Below, piece by piece: positions 42,219 through 50,919 of a stretch of 64,000 nucleotides of DNA. Position 1 is the first letter of the stretch; each line of letters begins with the position of its first letter. The stretch is from Streptomyces ferrugineus. GTDB taxonomy: Bacteria; Actinomycetota; Actinomycetes; Streptomycetales; Streptomycetaceae. The DNA lies in the NCBI RefSeq assembly GCF_015160855.1, contig NZ_CP063373.1:9337001-9401000 (forward strand), given 5' to 3'. The notes below the pieces were generated by a model that ran no database searches, was not told where the DNA came from, and saw only the letters and a program-made list of their open reading frames with translations. A program made the position numbers and the translations under genes.

Positions 42219-42692
42219 TCAGAAGTGGTACGTGTCCCCCGTGTCCAGCACCAGTACCTGCCGCTGATCGTTCCCCCGCTTCTCGTCCACCGCCCCGTCG
42301 CTCCACACCGTGTCGAACTCCATCAGCACCTCCGTGGGCGCGCCCCGCAGCCGCACCCGCAGCCCGATCCGCTCGCCCACCCCGTCCGGGGCCAGCGCCC
42401 CGACCCGGCACAGCACCGCCCGCTCCTCCGCACGGGCACATCCCGCGGGCAGCGTCTGCCGGTCCGCCAGCGGCTGCGACCAGCGGATCCGCACCGCCGA
42501 GTCGGGTGCCGCGCCGGGCCCGTGATTGTGCGGCGTGAACCGTACGTCGACACGGCCGGCGACCATGTCGGCGGAGCCGTGATAGACGAGATCCGCCCCG
42601 GGCGCGCCCACCGCCCCGGCGACCGGAGCCGTCCCGCCGACCGCCGTCAGCACGGCCGCCCCGCACACCGCGGCAACCCGCATCCACCACAT
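42219..42692 (-). CDS. Secreted hypothetical protein
   Basis: 157 residues with a clear signal peptide (MRVAAVCGAAVLTAVGGTAPVAGA). The mature part is beta-rich (VDVRFTPHNHGPGAAPDSAVRIRWSQPL) with two Cys, suggesting an Ig-like extracellular domain. GGAG precedes the start. Convergent with the AraC gene. Function unknown. Confidence 0.7.
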   Translation of the reverse strand: MWWMRVAAVCGAAVLTAVGGTAPVAGAVGAPGADLVYHGSADMVAGRVDVRFTPHNHGPGAAPDSAVRIRWSQPLADRQTLPAGCARAEERAVLCRVGALAPDGVGERIGLRVRLRGAPTEVLMEFDTVWSDGAVDEKRGNDQRQVLVLDTGDTYHF

Positions 42693-42797
42693 ACCGCCAC
42701 TCCTCACTCCACGTGGTCGTAGAGCGATGTATCCCCCGCACGGCGGCCGACAGGCGCCGTCCAACAGGTGACACGAGGGCGTGCGAGGCTGACCGGC

Positions 42798-43133
42798 ATG
42801 CTGATCCTGCGCTCCGCCGCCCTGTTCGTCGTCGCCGCTCTCCTCGAGATCGGCGGTGCCTGGCTGGTCTGGCAGGGCGTGCGCGAGCACCGCGGCTGGC
42901 TGTGGATCGGCGCGGGCGTCATGGCCCTCGGCGCCTACGGCTTCGTCGCCACGCTCCAGCCCGACGCCCACTTCGGCCGGATCCTCGCCGCGTACGGCGG
43001 TGTCTTCGTCGCCGGTTCGCTGGCCTGGGGGATGGTCGCCGACGGCTACCGCCCGGACCGCTGGGACGTCACGGGCGCGCTGATCTGCCTCGCGGGCATG
43101 GCGGTGATCATGTACGCGCCGCGGGGAAGCTGA
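42798..43133 (+). CDS. YnfA-family small membrane protein
   Basis: 111 residues with four membrane helices: [65 protein letters not shown] and [18 protein letters not shown]. This is the complete UPF0060/YnfA fold, related to small multidrug resistance proteins. Function not established; an efflux role is suggested by homology only. Confidence 0.92.
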   Translation: MLILRSAALFVVAALLEIGGAWLVWQGVREHRGWLWIGAGVMALGAYGFVATLQPDAHFGRILAAYGGVFVAGSLAWGMVADGYRPDRWDVTGALICLAGMAVIMYAPRGS

Positions 43134-43230
43134 CAGCGGCCTGGATCGTCCGTCACATCACCCCACCGCGGCGCGCGCCTATCCTGTCCAGGCCGGACCG
43201 TTTCCGGACCCGACCGCACGAGGAGCAGCC

Positions 43231-44007
43231 ATGCCCACCGCCGCACCGTCCGCCGCCTCCCGCATCGCCGTCGTCACGGGTGCGAGCAGCGGCATCGGAG
43301 CCGCCACGGCACGTCAGCTCGCCGCGGCCGGCTACCGGGTCGTCCTGACCGCCCGCCGCAAGGACCGCATCGAGGCACTGGCGGAGGAGATCACCACGGC
43401 CGGCGGATCGGCGACGGCGTACCAGCTCGACGTCACCGACCGCGCCGCGGTCGACGAGTTCGCGACCGCCTTCAGGACGATCGGCGTCCTGGTCAACAAC
43501 GCGGGCGGCGCACTGGGCGCCGACCCGGTCGCGACCGGTGACCCGGCCGACTGGCGCACGATGTACGAGACGAACGTCATCGGCACCCTTAACCTCACCC
43601 AGGCCCTGCTGCCCAAGCTGGAGGCGAGCGGCGACGGCACGGTGGTCGTCGTCTCCTCGACGGCCGGCCACGGCACCTACGAGGGCGGCGCGGGCTACGT
43701 GGCCGCCAAGCACGGCGCCCATGTGCTGGCCGAGACGCTCCGCCTGGAGATCGTCGGCCGCCCGGTGCGCGTCATCGAGATCGCGCCCGGCATGGTCCGG
43801 ACGGACGAGTTCGCCCTGACCCGCTTCGGCGGCGACACCGACAAGGCGGCCAAGGTCTACGAGGGCGTGGCCGACCCCCTGACGGCCGACGACGTGGCCG
43901 ACACCGTCACCTGGGCGGTCACCCGCCCCAGCCACGTCAACATCGACCTCCTGGTCGTCCGCCCCCGGGCCCAGGCGTCCAACACCAAGGTGCACAGGGA
44001 GCTGTGA
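43231..44007 (+). CDS. Short-chain dehydrogenase/reductase
   Basis: 258 residues, classical SDR: NAD(P) motif VVTGASSGIGAATARQ, NNAGGALG, catalytic Ser in VVVSSTAGHGTYEGGAGYVAAKHGAHV with the Tyr-x-x-x-Lys (YVAAK), and EIAPGMVRTDEF. This matches the YdfG/serine 3-dehydrogenase subgroup; likely NADP-dependent. Its stop shares one base with the next start (TGATG). Confidence 0.92.
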   Translation: MPTAAPSAASRIAVVTGASSGIGAATARQLAAAGYRVVLTARRKDRIEALAEEITTAGGSATAYQLDVTDRAAVDEFATAFRTIGVLVNNAGGALGADPVATGDPADWRTMYETNVIGTLNLTQALLPKLEASGDGTVVVVSSTAGHGTYEGGAGYVAAKHGAHVLAETLRLEIVGRPVRVIEIAPGMVRTDEFALTRFGGDTDKAAKVYEGVADPLTADDVADTVTWAVTRPSHVNIDLLVVRPRAQASNTKVHREL

Positions 44008-44171
44008 TGGCCGACCGGGGCGAGAACAAGGCCGAGGGGAAAGCCGAGGGCAAGGCCAAGGACCCGCACAACGAACGCCAGATGTGGTGGTGGCTCGGCT
44101 ATTTCCTGTTCGGCATCCACATCGTGGCGTTCGTGATGATCTACGCGGTGACGCACGCCCCCAAAAAGTAG
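44007..44171 (+). CDS. Small single-pass membrane protein, 54 aa
   Basis: Starts MADRGENKAEGKAEGKAKDP and has one membrane helix (MWWWLGYFLFGIHIVAFVMIYAV). The ATG overlaps the SDR stop, so it is translated as part of that operon. The coding end overlaps a terminator hairpin. Function unknown. Confidence 0.75.
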   Translation: MADRGENKAEGKAEGKAKDPHNERQMWWWLGYFLFGIHIVAFVMIYAVTHAPKK

Positions 44172-44184
44172 GGGGCGTGCGTCA
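44149..44184. terminator. Bidirectional terminator hairpin overlapping the stop codon
   Basis: A perfect 14-bp stem (TGACGCACGCCCCC with its complement, 44149-44162 and 44171-44184) and an 8-nt loop AAAAAGTA lie between the convergent SDR operon and rtcB. The left arm encodes the last residues of the small membrane protein. Confidence 0.8.
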
Positions 44185-44204
44185 GCGGAAGCGGGGGCCG
44201 GGCG

Positions 44205-45398
44205 TCAGCCCTTCACGCACACGACCTGCTTCAGCTTCGCCACGACCTCCACGAGGTCCCGCTGCTGGTCGATGACCTGCTCGATCGGCTTGTAGGCACC
44301 CGGGATCTCGTCCACGACACCGGAGTCCTTACGGCACTCCACGCCCCGCGTCTGCTCCTCCAGATCCTTCGTCGAGAACCGGCGCTTGGCCGCGTTGCGG
44401 CTCATGCGCCGACCCGCGCCGTGCGAGGCCGAGTTGAAGGACATCGAGTTCCCGAGGCCCTTCACGATGTACGAGCCGGTGCCCATGGAGCCCGGGATGA
44501 TGCCGTACTCGCCGGAGCCGGCCCGGATCGCGCCCTTACGGGTCACGAGCAGGTCCATGCCGTCGTAGCGCTCCTCGGCCACGTAGTTGTGGTGCGCGCT
44601 GATCTCGGGCTCGAAGGTCGGCTTCGCCTTCTTGAACTCCTTGCGGACCACGTCCTTCAGGAGCGCCATCATGATCGTGCGGTTGTACCTGGCGTACTCC
44701 TGCGCCCAGAACAGGTCGTTGCGGTACGCCGCCATCTGCGGGGTGTCCGCCACGAAGACGGCGAGGTCCCGGTCGACCAGGCCCTGGTTGTGCGGGAGCT
44801 TCTGGGCCACGCCGATGTGATGCTCGGCCAGTTCCTTGCCGATGTTGCGGGAACCCGAGTGCAGCATCAGCCAGACAGAACCGTCCGTATCCGTGCATAC
44901 CTCGACAAAGTGGTTGCCGCCGCCGAGCGTTCCCATCTGCTTACCGGCGCGCTCCTGACGGAACTTGACCGCGTCCGCGATCCCGTCGAACCGCCCCCAG
45001 AAGTCGTCCCACCCGCCGGTGGCGAGCCCGTGCAGCCGCCCGGGGTCGACGGGGTCGTCATGCATCCCCCGCCCCACCGGAATCGCCTGCTCGATCCTCG
45101 ACCGCAGCCGCGACAGGTCCCCCGGCAGATCGTTCGCGGTGAGCGACGTCCTCACCGCCGACATCCCGCAGCCGATGTCCACGCCCACCGCCGCGGGACA
45201 CACGGCCCCCTGCATCGCGATGACGGACCCGACCGTCGCGCCCTTCCCGTAGTGGACGTCCGGCATGACCGCGAGCCCCTTGATCCACGGCAGGGTCGCG
45301 ACGTTCCGCAGCTGCTGCAGGGCCACGTCCTCGACCGTCGCCGGGTCGGTCCACATCCGGATGGGCACCTTCGCGCCCGGCATCTCCACGTACGACAT
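44205..45398 (-). CDS. rtcB: RtcB-family RNA ligase
   Basis: 397 residues from ATG 45398 (GAGGA ahead). RtcB landmarks: GVDIGCGMSAVRT (metal Cys), GGGNHFVEV, HSGSRNIG, SAHHNYVAEE, GSMGTGSYIVKG and the guanylylated His in NSASHGAGRRMSR. RtcB seals 2',3'-cyclic-phosphate/5'-OH RNA ends with GTP and Mn; bacterial copies function in RNA repair. No archease or RtcA gene is adjacent. Confidence 0.93.
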   Translation of the reverse strand: MSYVEMPGAKVPIRMWTDPATVEDVALQQLRNVATLPWIKGLAVMPDVHYGKGATVGSVIAMQGAVCPAAVGVDIGCGMSAVRTSLTANDLPGDLSRLRSRIEQAIPVGRGMHDDPVDPGRLHGLATGGWDDFWGRFDGIADAVKFRQERAGKQMGTLGGGNHFVEVCTDTDGSVWLMLHSGSRNIGKELAEHHIGVAQKLPHNQGLVDRDLAVFVADTPQMAAYRNDLFWAQEYARYNRTIMMALLKDVVRKEFKKAKPTFEPEISAHHNYVAEERYDGMDLLVTRKGAIRAGSGEYGIIPGSMGTGSYIVKGLGNSMSFNSASHGAGRRMSRNAAKRRFSTKDLEEQTRGVECRKDSGVVDEIPGAYKPIEQVIDQQRDLVEVVAKLKQVVCVKG

Positions 45399-45612
45399 AT
45401 CGTCCTCATTCCCCCGGAACAAAACACAAGCCTGAAATCGCAAAACCGGCGCCAGGGTCGATGAAAAGGGACAACGGACCGGCGTCCACGGCAGTGCGTG
45501 CGATACACATTGTGTCCAGTGGGCGCCCCCGCACAGCAAGCGAATAACCAGCGGGGACACTGAGAGACCGGCATCGGACCGACCACACAGCCACCGTGAG
45601 AGGAGCCTGACC

Positions 45613-46488
45613 GTGCAGCGGAAGGCGTACGTATCCGGCGTCGCCGCCCTCCTCGCGGCGCTGCTGGCCGGCTGCACCGGCAGCTCCGACAGCGGCGGCG
45701 CGACCGACGACTCCAACCCCGATGACTCCGGTACGGCGGCGGCACCGGCCGAACCCGGCCGGTACCGCACCCTGCCCGAACCGTGCGGCGTGGTCGGCGA
45801 GGACACCCTCGACTCGCTGCTGCCCGGCATCCAGGAGATCACCGACAGGGAGCAGCGCGAGAAGGCGTACGAGGGCACTCCGACGCTCACCTATGACACC
45901 GACCGCAAGGTCGGCTGCCGTTGGAAGGTCGAGTCGGCCGACGCCACGGACCACCTCTTCGTCGACTTCGAGCGCGTGGTGTCGTACGACACCACGGTCA
46001 GCGACGACAGCGAGGCGGAGCGGCTCTTCGCGACCAGGCAGGAGGCGGCGGACCTCCCCGTGCCGGCGAGTTCGGACAGCGCGGAGACCGACGGCGCGGA
46101 GACGGGCGGCGAGGACTCCCCGTCCGCCGATCCGAACGCCGGCCCGAGCGGTCCGCCCTCCCCCTCGGCCTCGAACTCCGCGTCCCCGTCGGTGTCGTCC
46201 TCCACCTCTCCCTCCGCCCCCTCCGCCAACGGCGCGACCCCCGCCGAACTCCAGCCCCGCGTCCTCGACGAACTCGGCGACGAGGCGTACCTCGACGACG
46301 CGCTCAGCAGCTCCGGTTCGACGGCTCAGCAGCGCAAGGTGACTGTGGCGTTCCGCACGTCCAACGTGATCGTGACGATCGAGTACGAGGAGCAGCCGGC
46401 CACCGTCGGCACGGTCCCGGACAGCGAGGAAATGCAGGACAGGGCCCAGAAACTGGCCGCACAACTGGCGGACGCGCTGGCGGACTAG
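45613..46488 (+). CDS. DUF3558-like lipoprotein
   Basis: 291 residues from GTG 45613 (GAGAGGAG ahead). Lipobox LLAGC at Cys21. LPEPCGVVGEDTLDSLLP and VGCRWKVES are the paired-Cys pattern of DUF3558 lipoproteins. A Ser/Pro/Gly-rich spacer (about 160-210) splits the domain, and the C-terminal part ends in a helix. Paralogous with the next gene, which lacks this large insertion. Confidence 0.8.
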   Translation: MQRKAYVSGVAALLAALLAGCTGSSDSGGATDDSNPDDSGTAAAPAEPGRYRTLPEPCGVVGEDTLDSLLPGIQEITDREQREKAYEGTPTLTYDTDRKVGCRWKVESADATDHLFVDFERVVSYDTTVSDDSEAERLFATRQEAADLPVPASSDSAETDGAETGGEDSPSADPNAGPSGPPSPSASNSASPSVSSSTSPSAPSANGATPAELQPRVLDELGDEAYLDDALSSSGSTAQQRKVTVAFRTSNVIVTIEYEEQPATVGTVPDSEEMQDRAQKLAAQLADALAD

Positions 46489-46635
46489 CGCCGTTCGTTC
46501 ACACCTCCACGCCCATGTGCGACGTAACCGAAACGAGACCACACAGCTCCTTCACCGCGTACCGTGGCCCCTCGGACCCGATCCGACGCAGGAACGACGC
46601 AGGAACCACGAGTGTCAGCCATGAGTGAAGGAACC

Positions 46636-47505
46636 ATGCAGCGAGCAGCAGATCGAGACCAGCACGACCGGCGTGACCAGCGCGAGCGGCGGGCGAGGGG
46701 CCTGCGCCGCGCCCTTGTCAGCGCGGCAGCCGTCCCCGTGATGCTGGTCGCCGCGGGCTGCTCCTCCTCGGACTCCGGCTCGGAGGACAAGGCCGCCGAC
46801 AGCGGCACGAAGACCTCGGCGTCGCCGTCCGACAGCCCGTCGCCGACGGTGCAGGCGGCCGTGTACAAGTCGCTTCCGGAGCCGTGCAAGGTGCTGTCGA
46901 AGAAGTCGCTGGAGGACCTGGTCCCTCAGGCCAAGTCCGGCAAGAAGGGCTCGTCGGACGACGCGTCGACGCGCGCCTCCTGCTCCTGGAGCAGCCTGGA
47001 CAACAACGGCGTGAAGGGCTCGCAGTTCCGCTGGCTCAACGTCTCCCTGCTGCGCTTCGAGTCCGACGTCACGCGCGGCTCGGGCGACAAGCTGGCGCAG
47101 GACTACTACGAGACGCAGCTCGGGGACGCCAAGTCGGTGTCCGGCGCCAAGAACATCAAGTCGGAGCCGGTCGCCGGGGTGGGCGACGAGGCGACCGCGG
47201 TGCGCTACGACCTGAAGAAGAAGGAGGGCTCCTTCAAGCAGGAGACGGTCGTGGCCCGGGTCGAGAACGTCGTCGTCACCCTCGACTACAACGGCGCCGG
47301 TCTGGCCGGTGAGAAGACGCCGAGCGCGGACACCCTGAACAAGCTGGCGCAGAAGGCGGTCAAGGAGGTCGTGGCCGCGGTGGCGAAGGAGAACGACGGC
47401 GGCGCCGCGGGCACGCCGAGCGGCACCCCCTCCAAGTCGGCGTCGCAGTCTCCCTCGAAGCAGGCGTCCAGCTCCCCGTCGAAGTCAGCGTCGAACAAGA
47501 GCTGA
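46636..47505 (+). CDS. DUF3558-like lipoprotein
   Basis: 289 residues from ATG 46636 (GAAGGA ahead); ATG 46621 is an alternative. A long basic N-region precedes the signal helix and lipobox VAAGC. LPEPCKVLSKKSLEDLVP and RASCSWSSL mirror the preceding protein. The C-terminus is a Ser/Lys/Pro tail (SPSKQASSSPSK). Both are surface lipoproteins of unknown function. Confidence 0.8.
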   Translation: MQRAADRDQHDRRDQRERRARGLRRALVSAAAVPVMLVAAGCSSSDSGSEDKAADSGTKTSASPSDSPSPTVQAAVYKSLPEPCKVLSKKSLEDLVPQAKSGKKGSSDDASTRASCSWSSLDNNGVKGSQFRWLNVSLLRFESDVTRGSGDKLAQDYYETQLGDAKSVSGAKNIKSEPVAGVGDEATAVRYDLKKKEGSFKQETVVARVENVVVTLDYNGAGLAGEKTPSADTLNKLAQKAVKEVVAAVAKENDGGAAGTPSGTPSKSASQSPSKQASSSPSKSASNKS

Positions 47506-47560
47506 CTGTCACACCCGGCCCATCGCCGAGTGACAACTCCCAGCTCAGCCACGCCCTTTG

Positions 47561-47595
47561 CGAGAGCCCGGTCCCCGGTGGGGACCGGGCTCTCG
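47561..47595. terminator. Strong terminator-like hairpin
   Basis: A perfect 16-bp stem (CGAGAGCCCGGTCCCC and complement) and a 3-nt loop lie 56 bp after the second lipoprotein gene. No T-tract, as is common in high-GC actinobacteria. Confidence 0.8.
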
Positions 47596-47672
47596 CCGTA
47601 CCGAGAGAACGTACGCCGTACGGATGTGCCACTCTGTTGCGCGCAACAACACGCAATGGGAGGGGAGTACGA

Positions 47673-48980
47673 GTGGCCGCGCCACCGCAGCTGACTCGGA
47701 TGCACCGCGTTCTCATCGGCGTGGTCGTGTTCGGCGCCGTGATCATCGCCGGCATCGGCTTCGCCGGTTCGTACGCGGCCGTCCGCGAGCTGGCCATCCA
47801 AAAGGGCTTCGGGAACTTCAGCTATGTGTTCCCGATAGGCATCGACGCGGGCATCTGCGTCCTGCTCGCCCTCGATCTGCTCCTGACCTGGATCCGCATC
47901 CCGTTCCCCCTCCTGCGCCAGACGGCCTGGCTGCTGACGGCCGCGACGATCGCCTTCAACGGCGCGGCGGCCTGGCCGGACCCGCTGGGCGTCGGCATGC
48001 ACGCGGTGATCCCGGTGCTGTTCGTGGTGGCGGTGGAAGCGGCCCGCCACGCGATCGGCCGCATAGCGGACATCACGGCCGACAAGCACATGGAGGGCGT
48101 CCGCCTCACCCGCTGGCTCCTCTCCCCCGTCCCGACGTTCCTCCTGTGGCGCCGCATGAAGCTGTGGGAACTGCGCTCCTACGACCAGGTCATCAAGCTG
48201 GAGCAGGAGCGCCTGGTCTACCAGGCCCGCCTGCGCTCCCGCTTCGGCCGGGCGTGGCGCCGAAAGGCCCCGGTGGAGTCCCTGATGCCACTGCGCCTGG
48301 CCAAGTACGGCGTCCCCCTGGCGGACACGGCTCCGGCGGGCCTGGCGGCGGCGGGCATCGAACCGGCGCTGCTGCCGCCGGTGGCCAAGCAGGCGTTGGA
48401 CGGGGCGGCGATGGCGGAGGCGGCGCCCGCGGCGGGCGTGGCGCACACGGCCGGCGCGGTCGATCCCGCTCCGGCGGCACCTCCCGGCGAGCAGCGCCGG
48501 GAGTTGGCCGGCACCCCTGACGCCGAGCAGCCGGACTACGTACAGGACTGGTTCAACACTCCCCGGCAGGTCGAGTACCAGGGCGACTACAACCCCCAGT
48601 ACGACACCCAGGACCACTACGAGCAGTGGTACCAGGAGCAGCTCCAGGCCGAGCAGTACCAGGAGCAGTACCAGGTGGAACCCCCCGTCCAGGAACCCTC
48701 CCCGGAGGACACCGGCACCTTCCCGATCCCGGTGGCCGGCAACCGCACCCGCCAGCTCGGCGAGGGCGGCGGCCCCCCGGAGGCCCCGGAGCCGGACGAG
48801 GAGGCGTACTACCAGGTCTTCAAGCAGTCGATCAACGGGAGCCTGCCCACGCCGCGCGAGTTCAGCGACAACGTGGAGGCGTCGTTCGGCCGCTCCGTTC
48901 CGGACGCCGACGCCAAGCGCATGGTGAACCGCTTCTCCAACCGCTTCAACGCGGAACTCGAAGAGGACCACATCGCATAA
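47673..48980 (+). CDS. DUF2637 membrane protein (SpdB-like)
   Basis: 435 residues from GTG 47673 (GGGAGGGGAG ahead). The N-terminal third has four to five membrane helices (HRVLIGVVVFGAVIIAGIGFAGSYAAV, FPIGIDAGICVLLALDLLL, LLTAATIAFNGAAAW, AVIPVLFVVAVEAARHAIG). DUF2637 includes the plasmid spread proteins SpdB. The cytoplasmic remainder is long: an Ala-rich linker, a Gln/Tyr-rich segment (about residues 285-335) and a helical C-terminal domain (EEAYYQVFKQSINGSLPTPREF). This is a chromosomal version conserved beside lysS; role unknown. Confidence 0.8.
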   Translation: MAAPPQLTRMHRVLIGVVVFGAVIIAGIGFAGSYAAVRELAIQKGFGNFSYVFPIGIDAGICVLLALDLLLTWIRIPFPLLRQTAWLLTAATIAFNGAAAWPDPLGVGMHAVIPVLFVVAVEAARHAIGRIADITADKHMEGVRLTRWLLSPVPTFLLWRRMKLWELRSYDQVIKLEQERLVYQARLRSRFGRAWRRKAPVESLMPLRLAKYGVPLADTAPAGLAAAGIEPALLPPVAKQALDGAAMAEAAPAAGVAHTAGAVDPAPAAPPGEQRRELAGTPDAEQPDYVQDWFNTPRQVEYQGDYNPQYDTQDHYEQWYQEQLQAEQYQEQYQVEPPVQEPSPEDTGTFPIPVAGNRTRQLGEGGGPPEAPEPDEEAYYQVFKQSINGSLPTPREFSDNVEASFGRSVPDADAKRMVNRFSNRFNAELEEDHIA

Positions 48981-48997
48981 CCGCCCCGCACGCGACG

Positions 48998-49033
48998 AAG
49001 GGGGCGCCCGGCAGACACCGGGCGCCCCCTTCA
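48998..49033. terminator. Bidirectional terminator between DUF2637 gene and lysS
   Basis: Perfect 15-bp stem (GAAGGGGGCGCCCGG and complement) with a 6-nt loop, in the 67-bp gap between convergent genes. Confidence 0.85.
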
Positions 49034-49047
49034 CCGTAGAACCGGCG

Positions 49048-50784
49048 CTACTCCCCGAGCAGGGCCCGCACCCGGTCCTGCCCCACCGCGAGCAGCAGCG
49101 TGGGCAGCCGCGGCCCCGTGTCCCGCCCCACCAGCAGGTGGTACAGCAGCGCGAAGAACGCCCGCTGAGCGGTCTTGATCTCGGCCGGCAGCTCCTTGGG
49201 AGTGGCGTCCGCGGAGAACCCGGCCTGCACCTTGGGCACGCCGTACACGAGGTGGGTCAGCCCGTCCAGCGACCAGTGCGACTCCAGCCCGTCGAGCAGC
49301 AGCCGCAGCGACTGCTGGGAGGCCTCGTCGAGGGACTTCAGCAGCTCGGCGTCGGGCTCGTCGCGCACGACGGTCCGCTGGTCGGCGGGGACCTGGGTGT
49401 TGATCCAGGCCTCGGCCTTGTCGTACCGCGGCCGGGCCTCGTCCAGCGCCCCCAGCGGGTTCTCCGGGTCGAGTTCGGAGAGGATCCGCAGCGCCTGGTC
49501 CTCGTGCCCGGCGGTGATGTCGGCGACCGAGGCGAGGGTCCGGTACGGCAGCGGGCGCGCGGTACGCGGCAGCTCACCGCCGGCGGTGCGCACCGCGCGC
49601 GAGTGCGCGGCGACATCGGCGGGCAGGGCGGACCCGTCCGCCACCTTCCCGTCGAGCTTGTCCCACTCGTCGTACAGCCGCTGGATCTCCTGATCGAAGG
49701 CGATCTTGAAGGACTGGTTGGGCCTGCGCCGGGCATAGAGCCACCGCAGGAGCTGCGGCTCCATGATCTTCAGGGCGTCGGCGGGGGTGGGCACCCCGCC
49801 CCGCGAGGACGACATCTTCGCCATCCCGGAGATCCCCACGAAGGCGTACATGGGCCCGATGGGCTGCTTGCCGCCGAAGATCCCGACGATCTGGCCCCCG
49901 ACCTGGAAGGAGGACCCGGGGGAGGAATGATCGACGCCGCTCGGCTCGAACACGACCCCCTCGTAGGCCCACCGCATGGGCCAGTCGACCTTCCAGACCA
50001 GCTTGCCGCGGTTGAACTCGTTCAGCCGGACGGTCTCCGAGAAGCCGCACTCGTTGCAGGTGTACGACAGCTCGGTGGTGTCGTCGATGTACGAGGTGAC
50101 GGTGGTGAGGTCCTTCTCGCAGTTGCCGCAGTAGGGCTTGTACGGGAAGTACCCGGCGGAGCCGGAGCTGCCGTCGTCCTCGCCGGCCGCCCCCGACCCC
50201 TCGGCGGCCTCCAGCTCGGCCTCGTCGACCGGCTTCTGCGACTTCTTGGCGCCGCCCTTGGGCTTGGTGCGGTACTGGGCGAGTACGGCGTCGATGTCGC
50301 CGCGGTGCTTCATGGCGTGCAGGATCTGCTCGCGGTACACACCGGAGGTGTACTGAGCGGTCTGGCTGATCCCGTCGAACTCCACGCCGAGCTCGGCGAG
50401 CGATTCGACCATCGCCGCCTTGAAGTGCTCGGCCCAGTTCGGATATGACGACCCCTGCGGCGCCGGCACGGAGGTCAGCGGCTTGCCGATGTGCTGGGCG
50501 TGGGACTCCTCGGAGACGCCGGCGATGCCCTTGGGCACCTTGCGGTACCGGTCGTAGTCGTCCCAGGAGATCAGATGCCGGACCTGATACCCGCGCCGCC
50601 TGATCTCGTCGGCGACGAGGTGCGGCGTCATGACCTCGCGCAGGTTGCCCAGGTGGATGGGGCCGGACGGGGAGAGGCCCGACGCGACGACGACCGGTTT
50701 GCCCGGGGCCCGACGCTCCGACTCCTCGATGACCTCATCCGCGAAACGGGAGACCCAGTCGGTGGTCTCGGTGCTCTGAGCCAC
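49048..50784 (-). CDS. lysS: Class I lysyl-tRNA synthetase
   Basis: 578 residues from GTG 50784 (MAQSTETTDW; AAGGA nine bases ahead). Class I signatures: SGPIHLGNLREV (HIGH) and AKMSSSRG (KMSKS). A zinc-binding insertion has YCGNCEKDL and YTCNECGFSE. An acidic/Ser-rich insert (about 205-225) is lineage-specific. This is the archaeal-type class I enzyme rather than the usual bacterial class II. Divergent from argS. Confidence 0.95.
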   Translation of the reverse strand: MAQSTETTDWVSRFADEVIEESERRAPGKPVVVASGLSPSGPIHLGNLREVMTPHLVADEIRRRGYQVRHLISWDDYDRYRKVPKGIAGVSEESHAQHIGKPLTSVPAPQGSSYPNWAEHFKAAMVESLAELGVEFDGISQTAQYTSGVYREQILHAMKHRGDIDAVLAQYRTKPKGGAKKSQKPVDEAELEAAEGSGAAGEDDGSSGSAGYFPYKPYCGNCEKDLTTVTSYIDDTTELSYTCNECGFSETVRLNEFNRGKLVWKVDWPMRWAYEGVVFEPSGVDHSSPGSSFQVGGQIVGIFGGKQPIGPMYAFVGISGMAKMSSSRGGVPTPADALKIMEPQLLRWLYARRRPNQSFKIAFDQEIQRLYDEWDKLDGKVADGSALPADVAAHSRAVRTAGGELPRTARPLPYRTLASVADITAGHEDQALRILSELDPENPLGALDEARPRYDKAEAWINTQVPADQRTVVRDEPDAELLKSLDEASQQSLRLLLDGLESHWSLDGLTHLVYGVPKVQAGFSADATPKELPAEIKTAQRAFFALLYHLLVGRDTGPRLPTLLLAVGQDRVRALLGE

Positions 50785-50919
50785 GATCGGCACGTCCTTC
50801 TTTCTGAACGGGTGACGCTCCATTGTCACAGACCCGCGTGCGCCGGAAAAACGGCTTTACCCCCCATGGGATACTGACTCTGTCTATCCATCCCCACGAG
50901 GAGAACGGCACCCATTCCT

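Noticed and set aside
47570..47586. GGTCCCC/GGGGACC pair as an extra member of the 18.2-18.6 kb array
   Set aside because: It is the apex of a 16-bp terminator stem outside the element; one palindrome is expected by chance.
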